Origin: JAXMHQ01 sp046346665
Lineage (GTDB): Bacteria > Verrucomicrobiota > Verrucomicrobiia > Limisphaerales > JAXMHQ01
Assembly: GCA_046346665.1 (NCBI GenBank)
Contig: JAXMHQ010000051.1
Location: 1-16,867 of the forward strand
Reading direction: 5' to 3'
DNA length: 16,867 bases
Shown: in pieces, positions 13,545-16,867 of the stretch
Layout of the letters: every line of letters begins with the position of its first letter
Position numbering within the stretch: position 1 is the first letter of the stretch
Translations under genes and position numbers: made by a program
The notes under the pieces: model-generated
What the model was told of the DNA's origin: nothing
The model's input: the letters and a program-made list of their open reading frames with translations, nothing else
Database searches by the model: none

Positions 13545-16500
13545 ATGGAAGACTGGCAATTAATCACCGACTTCGTCACCCGCAACTCGGAATCCGCGTT
13601 CCGGACGCTGGTGGATCGCCACCTCGCCCTGGTTCATTCGGCGGCGCTGCGGCAGGTGCGCGACACCGAACTGGCCCAGGAAGTGACCCAGGCGGTGTTC
13701 ATCCTGCTCGCGCGCAAGGCCAGCGGCTTTTCGCAGGCGACCGTGCTTCCCGGCTGGCTGTTCCGCACCACGCGGTTCGTGGCCGCCCGCGCCATGCGGA
13801 GCGAGTCGCGCCGCCAGCATCGCGAACAGGAGGCCGTTCGAATGCAACATCTCTCGTCGTCCGATGAACATTGGCGCGCCATAGCCCCGCTGCTTGACGA
13901 AGCGATGGCGCGGCTCGGAGAGACGGATCGAGCGGCGATGATCCTGCGGTTCTTCGAAGAGAAGCCGCTGGGCGAAGTCGGCGCGGCGCTGGGCATCAGC
14001 GAAGAGGCGGCGAGGAAGCGCGTGACCCGTTCGCTGGAAAAGCTCCGGTCCTTCTTCGCTCGCCGCGGCTTCACGCTTTCAGCAGTGATCCTTGGGGGAT
14101 TGTTGAGCGAGCACGCCGCCAGGGCGGCCTCACCGGAGCTGGCGCGCACCGTGGCGGCCGCGGCTCTTTCGAACTCGGGCGCAGCCACCGCAGTGCACAC
14201 CATGCTGGCCCGTGAGACATTGAGCGCCTGGCGCGCGGCGAGACTGGCGTGGACAGGAATTGGATGCGCGATCCTCGTGACCGCCTTGCTCGTGCTGCCG
14301 CGAATCACAGGGACGAGATCGCAGACATCGGAATCTGCGTCATCCATGCAAGGGCGAAATGCCCCGGCGACCCGGGCGAACGAAAGCGCAACATCCGCAA
14401 CAAATGGAAACTCAACCTCCGGGGCTGCGCCTGAGATGGCGCAGCGCTATTTCCTGCTGACCGCCGTGGATGCTTTGTCCGGAAAGGAAGTGCCGGGAGC
14501 GCGGGTTCTGGCGGTTCGGGTCGTGGATCGGGACCATATCGAAACGGTAACGAACCTGATGACCGATTCGCATGGTCATTGCAGCGTGCCAGTGCCGTTG
14601 GCCGATTTGAAGGTGCTTGGTGTCAGCGTGATTGCCGACGGCTATGAACAGCGTTGTGTGATTCTGGCTGGTACCAGGGTACCGATCCCGGACACCTACA
14701 CACTGCGGCTCCACTCAGGATCGCGCATCGGCGGATTTGTTCGGGATGAGTTGGGACATCCAGTTGCGAACGCCCGAATCGCGGTGCTTTTCAACGGCAC
14801 CGGCGATAGCTCTGACCGGGAGTTCCAGCAGGAGAGTCCCGGTTTTCTGGCCGATGATTTCGCCGTCGCCACGACGGATGCGGCCGGGCGATGGTCGTTC
14901 GGCTGCGCCCCAGCGACCAGTGCTGAATTCTCGATCACTGTCCAACACCCGGATTTTCCAAAGGCCAGTTTCATCCCGCAGGCGGACGAACGCCGACCAC
15001 CTCGCCTTGCTCAGGATCTGAAGCTGGCTGACCTGCATGCGGGCGCGGCGGTGCTGGTGTTGAAGGCGGGTTTCAGCTTGCCCGGATTCGTCATGGACGA
15101 ACACTCAAACGCCATTGCCGGAGCCAGCGTGCGATTTGTAGACGTATTTGACAACTCGCATGACGCGGAGGCTGCCACGGACTTTGATGGAGCGTTTCGC
15201 GTAAGCAATGCCCCGCTGGGAAGCGGCCATTTGACTGTGACCGCGAAAGGATTCGGTCCCGAACGAATCCCGGTGGAAGTCACGAGCAACGCCGCGCCGG
15301 TCACCGTGCAGCTCAGGCCCGCGGCGCTGCTTCGGTTGCGCGTGCTGGACGATGCGCGAACGGCGGTCGAGCACGCCCGCGTCGGGCTGCAGGCCTGGCG
15401 CGGTTACAACACGCTGGATTGGGGCGGAGCCACGGACAGCGATGGCCGAATCCAATGGGACTCAGCGCCTCAGGATGAACTGGACATCTACGTCGGCAAG
15501 GAGGGGTTTTTCAATTCGCGAGGCAACCGGATCACCGCCGACGGACAGGAGCACGTCATCCAGTTGCACCGCCAGATTACCGTGACCGGCCTGGTGACCG
15601 ATGCAGAGACGGGAAAGCCGATTCCGGCGTTCAAGGCGATTCCGGGCAAACAACGCATCGGACTGGTGAACGGAAAGGACGGACAATACGAATTGAAGAT
15701 GGAAGAACTGGAAACCCCGCTCCTGGTGAATATTGAAGCCGACGGTTACGCGCCTGCGGCTTCTGAACCTCTTGATCCAAGAGCTGCGGACCAGGTGCAG
15801 GTTCGCAACATGGCCTTAAAGAAACTGACCCTGCAGAATGTGATCCACGGCTTCTTGCTGTTGCCGGACGGCTCGCCGGCCGCCCATTGCGAGGTCGCTC
15901 TTTGCTCCGGCGACACGGGTGCGTTCCTGAACGGAGGCAGGTTTGGGCAGCGCGATCGCAGCACCATCGTCGAGACGGACTCCGATGGGCATTTCCAGTT
16001 TTCTTTCCATGCCGCGCCGAGACTGGTTGCCGCGGTTCACGAACAAGGCTTTTGCCAGGTGCGTGTGAACGAGAACAGCCAGGCCCTTCAGCTCCAGCTT
16101 CGACCCTGGGCGCGGATCGAAGGCGTGCTGAAGCTGCGAAACGGACAAAACGCGGATCGCGAGATTGTTTTGATGGAAACCTCCAGCGTCTACAATCGCG
16201 CCCGTGTTCACCTGGACATCAATTCGTTCGAAACCACGACGGACAGCGACGGCAGGTTTGTTTTTGACCAAGTCCCGGCGGGCGACTTCAACCTGTATCT
16301 AAATCGCGGAATGGGGATTCCCTTCGATCATCAGACGCCGGTTCATATCGAAGGCGGCGAGACGCTTCGGCCCCAAATCGGCGGCGGCGGCATCCTGGTG
16401 AAAGGGCGATTCGCGCTCTCCGACCCGAGCCAAACCGTCCATTGGGCAAAGCAACTCAACTTTGGGCATCTGGCCACGCATTACGTTCCTCCACCAGTGC

Positions 16501-16826
16501 CGGACGGCTTGGGTGGGTCGGAACGGGAGCAGTGGATGAAGGATTACTTCGCGTCGGATGAAGGCATGGCGCGGGATCGCGCCGCGCGCAGTTACAGTCT
16601 CAATGCAGAAGAAGACGGATCATTCACCATCGAGGACGTTCCGCCGGGGATTTTTGATCTGACCGCCATGTTCTCCAAGTCTCCGGTCGACCGCGTTGCT
16701 CCTGGAGGAGGAAGAATGGGGCCTCAACTTGGTTCTGTTCGACAGGAAATTGTCGTTCCAGAGACTAGCGGAGACTCCGCCGAAGCGACCCTGGACATCG
16801 GCACGATCACGGTGAAGACGCGATGA
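13545..16826 (+). CDS. ECF-type sigma factor fused to a transmembrane helix and about eight carboxypeptidase-regulatory-like modules
   Basis: This gene encodes 1093 residues. Residues 10-92 are sigma region 2 (LVDRHLALVHSAALRQV; WLFRTTRFVAARA). Residues 112-172 are sigma region 4 with its helix-turn-helix (RLGETDRAAMILRFFEEKPL, then GISEEAARKRVTRSLEKL). A hydrophobic stretch at 176-187 and an Ala-rich linker follow, then one clear transmembrane helix (236-252) and a Ser/Thr/Ala-rich spacer (256-298). The remaining 790 residues are beta-sandwich modules of the CarboxypepD_reg kind, each marked by a D-x-x-G-x-[F/W/Y/I/C] turn: near 341, 445, 546, 631, 711, 812, 900 and 1024. With the sigma part in the cytoplasm, these should lie outside the membrane. 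Sigma factors with long membrane-bound extensions are known in Verrucomicrobiota and Planctomycetota, but the target genes and the release mechanism are not. No anti-sigma gene is nearby. The start lacks a strong Shine-Dalgarno. Confidence 0.88.
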   Translation: MEDWQLITDFVTRNSESAFRTLVDRHLALVHSAALRQVRDTELAQEVTQAVFILLARKASGFSQATVLPGWLFRTTRFVAARAMRSESRRQHREQEAVRMQHLSSSDEHWRAIAPLLDEAMARLGETDRAAMILRFFEEKPLGEVGAALGISEEAARKRVTRSLEKLRSFFARRGFTLSAVILGGLLSEHAARAASPELARTVAAAALSNSGAATAVHTMLARETLSAWRAARLAWTGIGCAILVTALLVLPRITGTRSQTSESASSMQGRNAPATRANESATSATNGNSTSGAAPEMAQRYFLLTAVDALSGKEVPGARVLAVRVVDRDHIETVTNLMTDSHGHCSVPVPLADLKVLGVSVIADGYEQRCVILAGTRVPIPDTYTLRLHSGSRIGGFVRDELGHPVANARIAVLFNGTGDSSDREFQQESPGFLADDFAVATTDAAGRWSFGCAPATSAEFSITVQHPDFPKASFIPQADERRPPRLAQDLKLADLHAGAAVLVLKAGFSLPGFVMDEHSNAIAGASVRFVDVFDNSHDAEAATDFDGAFRVSNAPLGSGHLTVTAKGFGPERIPVEVTSNAAPVTVQLRPAALLRLRVLDDARTAVEHARVGLQAWRGYNTLDWGGATDSDGRIQWDSAPQDELDIYVGKEGFFNSRGNRITADGQEHVIQLHRQITVTGLVTDAETGKPIPAFKAIPGKQRIGLVNGKDGQYELKMEELETPLLVNIEADGYAPAASEPLDPRAADQVQVRNMALKKLTLQNVIHGFLLLPDGSPAAHCEVALCSGDTGAFLNGGRFGQRDRSTIVETDSDGHFQFSFHAAPRLVAAVHEQGFCQVRVNENSQALQLQLRPWARIEGVLKLRNGQNADREIVLMETSSVYNRARVHLDINSFETTTDSDGRFVFDQVPAGDFNLYLNRGMGIPFDHQTPVHIEGGETLRPQIGGGGILVKGRFALSDPSQTVHWAKQLNFGHLATHYVPPPVPDGLGGSEREQWMKDYFASDEGMARDRAARSYSLNAEEDGSFTIEDVPPGIFDLTAMFSKSPVDRVAPGGGRMGPQLGSVRQEIVVPETSGDSAEATLDIGTITVKTR

Positions 16827-16867
16827 GAGCGGGACCCGCTGCCGAACATCATCTCCTTCAAAGAAAA

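Overview
The window looks like chromosomal DNA from a free-living Verrucomicrobiota bacterium of the Pedosphaera/Limisphaerales type. This is an inference, not a proven placement. It rests on high G+C content, long Asn/Thr/Gly-rich secreted proteins with LamG and RCC1-like domains, an ECF sigma factor fused to a membrane-anchored exterior domain, weak Shine-Dalgarno sites, and intergenic regions dotted with short tandem heptamers and palindromes. I see no tRNA, rRNA, CRISPR array, transposase or phage gene.

Positions 1-4080 form a carbohydrate-degradation patch. On the + strand lie the 3' end of a family 2 glycoside hydrolase, an alpha-L-fucosidase (GH29) coupled to it by an ATGA overlap, and a secreted alginate-lyase/heparinase-like toroid protein. 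A secreted alpha/beta-hydrolase esterase converges on them from the - strand. All three complete proteins carry signal peptides, which suggests extracytoplasmic breakdown of a fucosylated, probably acylated glycan. The two convergent genes end inside the two arms of a single inverted repeat built from 7-bp units, so both proteins end in the same three residues.

Positions 4422-12902 are all on the - strand. The first gene transcribed encodes a 1670-aa exported protein with a LamG domain and two separate seven-repeat RCC1-like blocks, interspersed with Ig/FN3-like modules. After 18 bp containing a strong ribosome binding site comes a 972-aa exported protein. Its second half (long helices around a hydrophobic stretch, then a beta-rich end) resembles the C-terminal part of Tc-toxin A subunits. 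A small STAS-domain protein follows. The two large genes look like one secreted two-protein system of unknown role.

Positions 12903-13544 are a divergent intergenic region. It holds a 19-bp-stem hairpin and a decayed copy of an esterase gene related to the intact esterase at 3100-4080. From 13545 to 16826 on the + strand lies an 1093-aa fusion: a complete ECF-type sigma factor, one transmembrane helix, and about eight carboxypeptidase-regulatory-like beta modules that should lie outside the membrane. The most unusual items are this membrane-tethered sigma factor, the putative TcA-like/double-propeller pair, the esterase fossil, and the shared stop-codon repeat.
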